Origin: Microvirga splendida
GTDB lineage: Bacteria; Pseudomonadota; Alphaproteobacteria; Rhizobiales; Beijerinckiaceae
DNA length: 64,000 bases
Assembly: GCF_016427565.1 (NCBI RefSeq)
Contig: NZ_JAELXT010000004.1
Location: 124,001-188,000, forward strand
Direction of reading: 5' to 3'
The notes beneath the pieces are model-generated. The model made no database searches and had not been told where the DNA came from. It worked only from the letters and a program-made list of their open reading frames with translations. Both the position numbers and the translations under genes were made by a program. Shown here in pieces: positions 31,724-39,337 of the stretch; within the stretch, counting starts at the first letter, position 1, and each line of letters starts with the position of its first letter.

Positions 31724-34036
31724 ATGAGCGATGAGCCCAAGATCAAGCCCTATCCAGGTCCTGCAGGCGGATGGGGATCCGTCCGTTCCGTCGAGAGCAT
31801 CCTGGCCAAGGAGGGGCGGCTCGTCAGCGGTAACGCCATTCTGCTCAAACAGAACAAGCCTGACGGTTATGCCTGCGTGAGCTGTGCCTGGGCGAAGCCG
31901 GCCGACCCGCATCCTTTCGAGTATTGCGAGAACGGCGCCAAGGCGACAGCCTGGGAACTCACCACCAAGCGGGTCACGCCGGAGTTCTTCGCCAAGCACA
32001 CGCTGGCCGAATTGCGGACGTGGTCGGATCACGATCTCGAAGAGGCCGGGCGTCTGACACACCCCATGCGCTATGACGCGGCGTCCGACACCTACGTCCC
32101 CGTCGGTTGGGATGAGGCCTTCCAGGAAGTCGGCAAGGAGCTGAAAGGCTTCGATCCGCGCCAGGTGGTGCTCTATGCCTCCGGCCGCGCCTCGCTCGAG
32201 ACATCCTACATGTGGGCGCTCTTCGCCCGGCTCTACGGCACCAACAATCTGCCGGATTCCTCCAACATGTGCCACGAGAGCACCTCCGTGGCCCTGCCGG
32301 AGAGCATCGGTGTTTCCGTCGGCACGGTGATCCTCGACGACTTCGCCCTGACCGACTGCATCCTATTCTTCGGCCAGAACGTCGGCACCAACTCCCCGCG
32401 CATGCTGCATCCGCTCCAGGAGGCGTCGAAGCGCGGCGTACCCATCGTCACGTTCAATCCGCTGAAGGAGCGCGGGTTGGAGCGCTTCACCAACCCGCAG
32501 GCGCCCACCGAGATGCTGACCGGCTCGGAAACGCGCATCTCCTCGCAGTACCACCAGGTGAAGATCGGCGGCGACGTAGCGGCCCTCATGGGGCTGGCCA
32601 AGATCCTGATCGAGGCTGACGACAAGGCGCGGGCAACCGGCGGAAAGCCGGTGCTCGACCACGCCTTCATCGCCGAGCACACCCACGGCTTCGAGGAATT
32701 CGCGCAGGCCGCCCGGCAGGCCCAGTGGCCGGAGCTGGAGCGCCGCTCGGGCCTCTCCCGGTCGACCCTGGAGGCAGCGGCGACGGCTTACGCCAGCGCG
32801 AAGTCGGTCATCGGCATCTACGGCATGGGGCTCACCCAGCACAAGGCGGGCGTCGAGAACGTGCAGATGCTCGTCAACCTGCTGCTCCTGAGCGGCAATA
32901 TCGGCCGACCGGGCGCCGGCATCTGCCCCGTGCGCGGCCATTCTAACGTGCAGGGGCAGCGTACGGTCGGGATCGCAGAGAAGCCTGAACTCGTTCCCCT
33001 CGACAAGCTCAAGGAGCAGTACGGATTCGAGCCGCCGCGCTGGAAGGGGATGACCACAGTGGAGGCCTGCGAGGGCATCATGAAGGGCGAGGTTAAAGCC
33101 TTCGTGGCGCTGGGCGGCAACTTTGTGCGGGCGGCTCCGGAGACGGCAGCGCTAGAAGAGGCATGGACGCGCCTGCGCCTGTCGGTCCAGATATCGACCA
33201 AGCTCAACCGCAATCATCTCATTCCGGGCGAAATCACCTACATCCTTCCATGCCTCGGGCGGATCGAGATCGACGAGCAGGCAACAGGACCTCAGGCCGT
33301 GTCGGTCGAGGATTCCACCGCCTGCATCCATGGCTCCAACGGCATCGCGAAGCCCGCGAGCCCTAGTCTCCTGTCCGAGCCACGCATCGTCGCCGAAATC
33401 GCGAAGGCGACCCTTCCGCCCAATCCCAAGGTGCCGTGGGATGATTGGGTGGCCGACTATTCGCGGGTGCGCGACGCCATCGAGGAGACCTACCCGGAGG
33501 ACTTCCGCGGCTTCAACGAGCGCATGTGGAAGCCCGGCGGATTCCATCGCCCGATCGCCGCCCGCGAGCGGCGCTGGAAGACCAAGACCGGCAAGGCGAA
33601 CTTCATCGTGCCGCAAAGCCTTGAGGCGGACCTCGGTATCGCCGAAAACGATCGCGACATCTTCAAGCTCATGACGGTGCGCTCCAACGACCAGTTCAAT
33701 ACGACGGTCTATGGCTATTACGACCGGTTCAGGGGCGTCAGGGGCACCCGCATGGTGCTGTTCATGAACCGCAACGACATCGCCCGCCTGAGCCTGGAGG
33801 AGGGGGATACCGTCACCCTCACCACGGCTGTCGATGACGGTGTCGTGCGCCAAGTGAGCGGATTGCGGGTCACACCGTACGACATCCCCGAGGGATGCTG
33901 CGCGGCCTATTATCCGGAGTGCAATCCCCTGATCCCGGTCTGGCATCATGCCGACAAGAGCAAGGTGCCGGCGGCGAAGTCGATCCCGATCCGCATCGCG
34001 CTTCAGCAGAAGCATGTGCCGGAGGCAGCGGAATGA
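31724..34036 (+). CDS. FdhF/YdeP-family molybdopterin oxidoreductase
   Basis: 770-aa bis-MGD molybdoenzyme of the YdeP/formate-dehydrogenase-H-like group. Near the N-terminus Cys51, Cys54 (CVSCAWAKPADPH) and Cys68 (FEYCENGAK) suggest a reduced Fe-S motif. Cys183 (NMCHESTSVALPESIG) is at the molybdenum-ligand position. CPVRGHSNVQGQRT and GGNFVRAAPE follow in the MGD-binding half. There is no Tat signal, so it is cytoplasmic. It overlaps fdhD by 4 bases, which supports a formate-dehydrogenase-like enzyme needing FdhD for sulfur transfer to the cofactor. The true substrate of YdeP-type proteins is not established. GGGAGG precedes the ATG. Confidence 0.9.
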   Translation: MSDEPKIKPYPGPAGGWGSVRSVESILAKEGRLVSGNAILLKQNKPDGYACVSCAWAKPADPHPFEYCENGAKATAWELTTKRVTPEFFAKHTLAELRTWSDHDLEEAGRLTHPMRYDAASDTYVPVGWDEAFQEVGKELKGFDPRQVVLYASGRASLETSYMWALFARLYGTNNLPDSSNMCHESTSVALPESIGVSVGTVILDDFALTDCILFFGQNVGTNSPRMLHPLQEASKRGVPIVTFNPLKERGLERFTNPQAPTEMLTGSETRISSQYHQVKIGGDVAALMGLAKILIEADDKARATGGKPVLDHAFIAEHTHGFEEFAQAARQAQWPELERRSGLSRSTLEAAATAYASAKSVIGIYGMGLTQHKAGVENVQMLVNLLLLSGNIGRPGAGICPVRGHSNVQGQRTVGIAEKPELVPLDKLKEQYGFEPPRWKGMTTVEACEGIMKGEVKAFVALGGNFVRAAPETAALEEAWTRLRLSVQISTKLNRNHLIPGEITYILPCLGRIEIDEQATGPQAVSVEDSTACIHGSNGIAKPASPSLLSEPRIVAEIAKATLPPNPKVPWDDWVADYSRVRDAIEETYPEDFRGFNERMWKPGGFHRPIAARERRWKTKTGKANFIVPQSLEADLGIAENDRDIFKLMTVRSNDQFNTTVYGYYDRFRGVRGTRMVLFMNRNDIARLSLEEGDTVTLTTAVDDGVVRQVSGLRVTPYDIPEGCCAAYYPECNPLIPVWHHADKSKVPAAKSIPIRIALQQKHVPEAAE

Positions 34037-34848
34037 ACCTTCACCTGCATCCGATCATCCGCTTGCCGCAGACATCCGTGGACAAGGGGATGTTCAGCGC
34101 CGGGAACCGCGTTCTGCCGGAGGAGGTCCCGGTGGCGCTCACCTACAATGGATCGACTCACGCCGTGATGATGGCCAGCCCGGCCGATCTGGAGGATTTC
34201 GCCCTCGGCTTCAGCCTGTCGGAAGGGATTATTGCCAAGCCGGACGATCTGCTCTCGATGGAGATCGTCGAGCATGATCTTGGCTGCGAGATCAGGATGT
34301 GGCTGCAGGACGTCCGCAGCAAAGCTTACCGGGCCAGGCGGCGCGCTATGGCAGGGCCGGTCGGCTGCGGATTATGCGGCATCGAGTCCCTGGCGGAGGC
34401 GGTCAAACCGGCATCGAAAGTGCACGGCGCTCTCCATCTGCCTCCATGGGCCATTGCCGCCGCCATGTCCGATCTGGCCCGTGCGCAGCAGCTCAACAGG
34501 GAGGCGAGGGCCATCCATGCTGCGGCTCTCTGGCGACCTGAGCAGGGTCTGATCGCCATCCGCGAGGATGTCGGGCGTCATAACGCGCTCGACAAGCTGG
34601 CTGGCGCCCTCGCACGAGCCAACGAGTTCTGTTCCGGCAGCTTGGTGCTTCTCACCAGCCGCGTATCCGTGGAGATGGTGCAGAAGGCAGCCCGCATGGG
34701 CGCCCCGGTCATTGTCGCGATTTCCGCTCCCACGGCCTTGGCCGTCAGGGTAGCTGACGATTGCGGGCTGACCCTGGTGGCCGTGGCGCGTGAGGATTCC
34801 TTTGAGGTCTTCACCCACCCCGAGCGCATCCAGCGAATCGGGCCCTAG
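34033..34848 (+). CDS. fdhD: Sulfurtransferase FdhD for formate-dehydrogenase-type cofactor sulfuration
   Basis: 271 aa. The essential CxxC is present as Cys112-Gly-Leu-Cys115 (GPVGCGLCGIESL). Other FdhD landmarks are EEVPVALTYNG, DLEDFALGFSLSEGII, EDVGRHNALDKL and SRVSVEMVQKAARMG. It passes sulfur from a cysteine desulfurase to the bis-MGD cofactor of the partner enzyme. ATG 34033 lies within the stop of the upstream oxidoreductase gene, so the pair is translationally coupled. The longer upstream frame is inside that gene. Confidence 0.95.
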   Translation: MNLHLHPIIRLPQTSVDKGMFSAGNRVLPEEVPVALTYNGSTHAVMMASPADLEDFALGFSLSEGIIAKPDDLLSMEIVEHDLGCEIRMWLQDVRSKAYRARRRAMAGPVGCGLCGIESLAEAVKPASKVHGALHLPPWAIAAAMSDLARAQQLNREARAIHAAALWRPEQGLIAIREDVGRHNALDKLAGALARANEFCSGSLVLLTSRVSVEMVQKAARMGAPVIVAISAPTALAVRVADDCGLTLVAVAREDSFEVFTHPERIQRIGP

Positions 34849-34921
34849 CAGGGGAAAGCGCCTGGCGCCTCCTTCCAAGGAAACCCGCGCTCCCCGATCA
34901 TCCAAGCCACTCGGAGGGAAA

Positions 34922-34956
34922 CTCCGCCGGGTGCTGGTATCGCACGCCCGGCGGAG
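34922..34956. terminator. Strong stem-loop between convergent fdhD and peroxidase genes
   Basis: CTCCGCCGGG (34922-34931) pairs with CCCGGCGGAG (34947-34956) across a 15-base loop that itself has GTGC/GCAC pairing. There is no U-tract, but the position between converging stops supports a bidirectional terminator. Confidence 0.65.
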
Positions 34957-34977
34957 CCGTTCTTGCGACGGCAAGCG

Positions 34978-37842
34978 TTAGAAGATGAAGTCGCTGGTGC
35001 CGATATCGGATGCAACGACCCCCTTGAGGATCATCACGTCGAACTTATGCCAGATCACGGTATCGTTCCCGGTCTGCCATATGGCAAGATCGGACAGGCG
35101 ATCGACACCGGAGAGGCGGCTGACATTGATCTTGTCCTCGCCGTCACGGAAATCGGTGACGGTGTCGTGGCCGGAGCGCTCGAACACGAAGATGTCCTTC
35201 CCCGAGCCGCCGGTCATCTGATCATTGCCCTTGCCGCCCATAAGGATATCGTTGCCTTCACCGCCTTTCAGGATGTCCTGGCCACTGCCGCCCTTGAGGA
35301 GGTTGTTGCCGGAATTGCCCGTGAGGCAGTTGTCGAGGTCATTGCCGGTGCCGTTGAGATGCTGACTTCCGGTCAGGATCAGGTTCTCCACGTTCTTGCC
35401 CAGAGAATAGGTGATCGATGCCCTGACCGTATCGACACCCTCGCCCCTGCTCTCGGTGACGCTGTCCCGTCGGTTATCGACCTCGTAGGTGTCGTTGCCC
35501 TTGTTGCCCCACATCCGGTCTGCTCCGGATCCGCCGCGAAGGAGATCTTCCCCGTCGCCGCCGTAGATCCGATCATCGCCCGCCTTGCCGTCGAGGGTGT
35601 CGTTGCCCTTGTCGCCATACAGGCGATCGTTGCCGGCACCGCCGTAGAGATCGTCGTCGCCGCGGGTGCCCTTGACCTCAAGGTTCTTCGGAGGTTGAGG
35701 CGGCTTCGGCACTTCCGGCTTCGGCTCCGCGACATCCTGCACGTTGATGGTGACCGTCTCGGAATACGAGCGTCCGGTATTGTCCGTCACTTTGATGGTG
35801 ATCTCGTGAGACTTGGCTGCTTCGTAATCCAACTTGGCGCCTTCGGCGACCACGAGCTTGTCGCCCACGATCTTGAAGAGCTCTGCTGCCGGCCCCGACA
35901 GGGTGTAGGTGAACGTATCGCCTGCATCGGCATCGACGGCGGAGAGGGCGCCGATGATCGTTCCGGCCGCGGAGTTCTCCTTTACCGATCTGTTCGACAG
36001 CGCGATGTCAGTCGGGGCATGGTAGACAGGATCCTCCGGCGGCTCCTCATTGGGAACACGGCTGCCGCTGGTCTCGCCGCTCGAGGAGACGTGGAACACA
36101 TTGGACAGGCCCGTAATGCTGGTGTTTCGCATAATGATGTCGGCGAAGGTCTGTCCGCTGTCCTCGAACAGGCTGTCGTCCAGGATCTCGAGGTAGTAGA
36201 AGCGGTCCCCATCCTGCAGGCGGTCGAGCTGCTCGAGGAACAGGTAGCCGAAGGTCGAGCCGAGTTGCCCCTTGGTCGCCTTCTCCGCCAGGCCGCCAAC
36301 CCACAGATCCATGGCCTCGAAGCCTTCTGGGTAGGCCTCCTTCAGCTGGTTGATGAAGCTGTCCGACAGGCTGTTCCGCTTCTGGAAATCCTCCCAGCCG
36401 GAATAGGGCCGCAGGCTCGCCAGGCCGGTCTTTTCATAGAGCTGCTCACGGACGGAGTTGAAGGGTGCAATGCCTGTATCGCGCCCGCGGAAGATATTGA
36501 GGGCGGCAAGATCGAGCGGCCGGCCGACGAGCTGGTTGCGCAGAGCGTTGACGACGTCCACATCGATAGCCTGATGCGCGACACCCGTGGCTCCTAGCAG
36601 CAGTTCGTCGATGCCGAGCTCCGCCACCCTGCCCGGACTCAGGAAGGCCTGGATGAGGGAGATGTCGTGCATCTGACCGTTGGCATCCTTGTAGCTCACA
36701 GTCTCATTGAGCATGGAATGGCCGAAGCGGTAGGCTACGTGAGCGAACTCCGCCGAGATGGAAGCATCGACGGTCGGATCGTATCCGTCGAAGCCGTGCT
36801 CGTTCTCGCCCGGGTCGATGCCGCCTGCCATGGCGTCGGCAAATTCTGTGAACACGACCCGCTGGTATTCGGCGGTGTTCATGATGCGCGCCGCCTGGAA
36901 ATACTCTTCCTCGGTCCAGGCGCCGTTGGTGCGCGCCTTGAGCTGGTCGACCCAGTAGTTGTGATTGCGTGCCCAGATCGTGTGCATGGACGTGAGCATC
37001 ACGTTCTCGTTCGCCCGCCCGTCGCCTGTGATGTAGTAGTTCCCGATCTTGTCGAGGTCGTAGCCATTGGCCGGGTTGTTCCCGACGAACTGAGGGATGA
37101 AGTCCAGCAGCAGGGCGTGCCCGGTGCCGTCGAAGTTCGAGACGTCCTCCGAGGTCAGCTCCTGCCCGCCGGTCATGATGCGGTAGTTCTCGCGGACATG
37201 ATTGAGAGTCGGAAGCAGGGCGCGGCCGGAGCCGTCGATTTCTCCTGTAAGCATGTAGGCCGACTGCTTCGGGCCATTCGGGCCCTGTTCCCACTTGCGC
37301 AGAAGGTCCGTGACCTGTTCGTGAGATCCGTAGACCTGATTCTGGTCCACATAGGGCGACGTCATGTTGACATGTTGAGCCGCAACCTCGTCCCCGGTGT
37401 TGGCAAGTCCGTCTGGATTGATGCCGGTGCCGGGCGCATAGTTCGCCCGCGAAGCGGTGATCGGGAAGCCGTCCGAGCCGATTTGAACGGAGCCCGGCTG
37501 GCCCTTGGGAACGAAGTCGAGACCATGGTCGAAGTACTGGCCGAAGAAGGTCAGGAATGCACTGCCGCCGAACGCGTTCAGCATACTTTCCTCGACCCCG
37601 TCGCCGTTGTTGTCCTGGTTTGAGACGATGTCCGAGATCTCGCGCGGCGTGTTCACGGTGGTCCGAATGCCTGTCGCGCCGTCGGTGTAGTACGGATCGG
37701 TCAGCCGGATGAATTGCTGTCCGGCCGTGCCCCAGTTCGGATTGCCGGTGTTATTCCCGTATCCGCTGGAATCACGGAGCTGTCCTGTCCGGACGAGATG
37801 AAGAAGGTCCTGAAGGTCCTCGTTGTCCAGTTGCAAAGCCAT
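34978..37842 (-). CDS. Secreted RTX haem peroxidase (animal-type peroxidase + cadherin-like + calcium-binding repeats)
   Basis: 954 aa. Residues about 20-600 are an animal-type haem peroxidase. Distal His106 lies in FGQYFDHGLDFV, the catalytic Arg region is GDGRANENVMLTSMH, the proximal His375 is in VAYRFGHSMLNE, and LNIFRGRDTGIAPFN follows. A cadherin-like domain (about 615-715) and two blocks of GGxGxDxLx calcium-binding nonapeptides follow. The C-terminus is SDFIF, a type I secretion-type end. No Sec signal. It should oxidise halides or organic donors with H2O2 outside the cell. It closely resembles the giant peroxidase at 39338, and the type I exporter genes at 46449-49512 are the probable route. 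GGAGGG precedes the ATG. Confidence 0.93.
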   Translation of the reverse strand: MALQLDNEDLQDLLHLVRTGQLRDSSGYGNNTGNPNWGTAGQQFIRLTDPYYTDGATGIRTTVNTPREISDIVSNQDNNGDGVEESMLNAFGGSAFLTFFGQYFDHGLDFVPKGQPGSVQIGSDGFPITASRANYAPGTGINPDGLANTGDEVAAQHVNMTSPYVDQNQVYGSHEQVTDLLRKWEQGPNGPKQSAYMLTGEIDGSGRALLPTLNHVRENYRIMTGGQELTSEDVSNFDGTGHALLLDFIPQFVGNNPANGYDLDKIGNYYITGDGRANENVMLTSMHTIWARNHNYWVDQLKARTNGAWTEEEYFQAARIMNTAEYQRVVFTEFADAMAGGIDPGENEHGFDGYDPTVDASISAEFAHVAYRFGHSMLNETVSYKDANGQMHDISLIQAFLSPGRVAELGIDELLLGATGVAHQAIDVDVVNALRNQLVGRPLDLAALNIFRGRDTGIAPFNSVREQLYEKTGLASLRPYSGWEDFQKRNSLSDSFINQLKEAYPEGFEAMDLWVGGLAEKATKGQLGSTFGYLFLEQLDRLQDGDRFYYLEILDDSLFEDSGQTFADIIMRNTSITGLSNVFHVSSSGETSGSRVPNEEPPEDPVYHAPTDIALSNRSVKENSAAGTIIGALSAVDADAGDTFTYTLSGPAAELFKIVGDKLVVAEGAKLDYEAAKSHEITIKVTDNTGRSYSETVTINVQDVAEPKPEVPKPPQPPKNLEVKGTRGDDDLYGGAGNDRLYGDKGNDTLDGKAGDDRIYGGDGEDLLRGGSGADRMWGNKGNDTYEVDNRRDSVTESRGEGVDTVRASITYSLGKNVENLILTGSQHLNGTGNDLDNCLTGNSGNNLLKGGSGQDILKGGEGNDILMGGKGNDQMTGGSGKDIFVFERSGHDTVTDFRDGEDKINVSRLSGVDRLSDLAIWQTGNDTVIWHKFDVMILKGVVASDIGTSDFIF
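35185..35670 (-). repeat. RTX calcium-binding nonapeptide blocks of the 954-aa peroxidase
   Basis: Two blocks of GGxGxDxLx nonapeptides (DLYGGAGNDRLYGDKGND and, later, LLKGGSGQDILKGGEGND types) are separated by a non-repeat spacer with YSLGKNVENLILTGS. That spacer recurs in the C-terminus of the giant peroxidase, showing common ancestry of the tails. Confidence 0.9.
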
Positions 37843-38163
37843 CGTACTCCCTCCGTGCTTGGCCGAATGGTTCGACCATGCTGGAAGGCAATCTCGATGG
37901 AGGCTAGTTGGGCTGACGTCGCGCGGGCGAAGGTCTGAGGGGAAGTCGGACGAAGGTCGGAAGGGAAATGCAACGGCTCAGGAAGGCCTGTCGATCCAGC
38001 TGATATTGTCGATCTCAACGGCCGCCCAGTTTAGAGTGACATTAGGCGGCGGCTGCACAAGATCGCAAGAGCTGCCCTGACTTGCAAGGGCGGGATGCTG
38101 CGCATTCATGCTCCTGCCCGCATGGTGGCATGCAACCGGCCGAGCCTGCATCGTCCAGTCGCC
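37843..38163. promoter_or_regulatory. Region between the 954-aa peroxidase and the LuxR-type regulator
   Basis: 321 bases holding the upstream control region of the peroxidase gene and the 3' end of the regulator transcript. A GCCGCC...GGCGGC inverted repeat around 38020-38055 could be a weak stem-loop after the regulator. The TCCTAGGA boxes seen on the other side of the regulator are absent here. No plausible gene was found. Confidence 0.4.
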
Positions 38164-38832
38164 TCAGGAGAGGGTCTGATGTTGCGGCACATACTTGGAC
38201 ATCATCAAGGCTGCCTCAACACGATTGCGGACGCGCAGTTTCTGAAGAATGTTGGTCAGATGGTGCTTGATCGTCTTTTCGCTCAGGTCGAGCGTGTTGC
38301 CGATCTCCTTATTGCTCCGGCCCTGAACGAGAATGGAGAGGATCTGTCGCTCACGCGGCGTAAGGTGCGGGAGATTGGGGCTGCTCGCCTTTACCTCCAC
38401 ATATTGTAGAGGGCCCGAGCGGATAAGGAGTTTCGCCGCTAGGCTCGGCGAGATGAAGCTTTGTCCTTGGCCCAGCACAGCGACCGCCTGAAGCAGCTCC
38501 GCACTGCTGGCACCCTTCAGAATATAGCCGCGAACTCCACGTTTCAGAGCCGTATAAACGTGCTCCTCCTCCGCAGTGTCGGCCAGAAGCAGAATGCCGA
38601 GCTTTGTGTTCTGCTGCAGAAGCGTCTCAACAGCCTCCATGCTCGGACAGAAAGCGCCAGCATCGATGACGACAATATCAGGGGTGCGCTCTTCCGAAAG
38701 CCTGATTGCATCCTCGATCGTTGACCCGTGACCGACAACCTCAATATCGATCTGGGAGTTCAAGGCGAGGACAACACCATCGCGGAAGAGCGGTTGCCTG
38801 GCCACAACGCAAACACGAAAGCCTTCTTTCAT
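38164..38832 (-). CDS. LuxR/NarL-family regulator with degenerate receiver domain
   Basis: 222 aa. Residues 1-120 are a receiver fold with the phospho-acceptor Asp kept (DIVVIDAGAF) and Lys kept in GYILKGA. The usual N-terminal acidic pair (VDDHP) is replaced by Ala-Arg (VCVVARQPLFRDG), so Mg-dependent phosphorylation is doubtful. The C-terminal LuxR HTH is intact: LTPRERQILSILVQGRSNKEI, then LDLSEKTIKHHLTNILQKLRV. ATG 38832 is chosen because the receiver starts there. No histidine kinase is adjacent. Its place between two RTX peroxidases implies it controls them. Confidence 0.9.
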   Translation of the reverse strand: MKEGFRVCVVARQPLFRDGVVLALNSQIDIEVVGHGSTIEDAIRLSEERTPDIVVIDAGAFCPSMEAVETLLQQNTKLGILLLADTAEEEHVYTALKRGVRGYILKGASSAELLQAVAVLGQGQSFISPSLAAKLLIRSGPLQYVEVKASSPNLPHLTPRERQILSILVQGRSNKEIGNTLDLSEKTIKHHLTNILQKLRVRNRVEAALMMSKYVPQHQTLS

Positions 38833-39337
38833 TGGAGCCCCCCAGTTCCAATAGAGTTCCGTCCGATGGACTAGGCAAATTTTCAGTTGCCTATCGGTGC
38901 TTGGAAGTCGCACCGCCATTAGTCCTAGGATAATAAATCCTTAAAATACTTAGCAATAACTATAAATCGCGGGAACAGGATCGTAACACCTCTTAGGGAT
39001 TAACTCAGAGTGGGTAGAAGATTCTGCCCGTCGGAGGGATTTGAGCGCCTCAAACAACGTACAACAAAGCAGGAAACGAAGGTAATATATTCATAGGCAT
39101 AATGTCGAGAGCAGATTGCTCAGCTCCGGTGCGCTCCCACAAACGGGTGGAAAGGCACTAGGCATAGACCTATGATCGGTCTTCCGACCAAAGTCCCAGG
39201 TACGGGCAGACCACAGTAGGACCTTAGTACCTGAACCGGTCCTAGGACTTCAGCCCGTGTAGTTAACGATCTCTGAATCTGACCAGAATGTGTCCAGGTG
39301 CCGCCAACATTGCGGCAAGCAACCGGAGGGGACAGTC
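38833..39337. promoter_or_regulatory. 505-base control region between the regulator and the giant peroxidase gene
   Basis: Long non-coding region, AT-richer than its neighbours, with several related palindromes. AGTCCTAGGA is at 38921-38930 and the perfect palindrome GTCCTAGGAC at 39239-39248. Near-matches are AGTCCCAGGTAC (about 39192) and GTAGGACCTTAGTAC (about 39216). A perfect CATAG-AC-CTATG dyad is at 39163-39174. The boxes lie near both divergent starts, consistent with binding of the LuxR-type regulator. GGAGGGG at 39325-39331 is the ribosome site of the giant gene. Confidence 0.6.

Noticed and set aside
34963..36597. 544-codon plus-strand frame opposite the 954-aa peroxidase
   Set aside because: Antisense to a gene with intact haem-peroxidase and RTX motifs. 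The product is a repetitive Val/Ala/Asp sequence without a domain.
38970..39000. GGAAC upstream of the giant peroxidase as an EcfG promoter
   Set aside because: No GTT at the required 16-18-base spacing.
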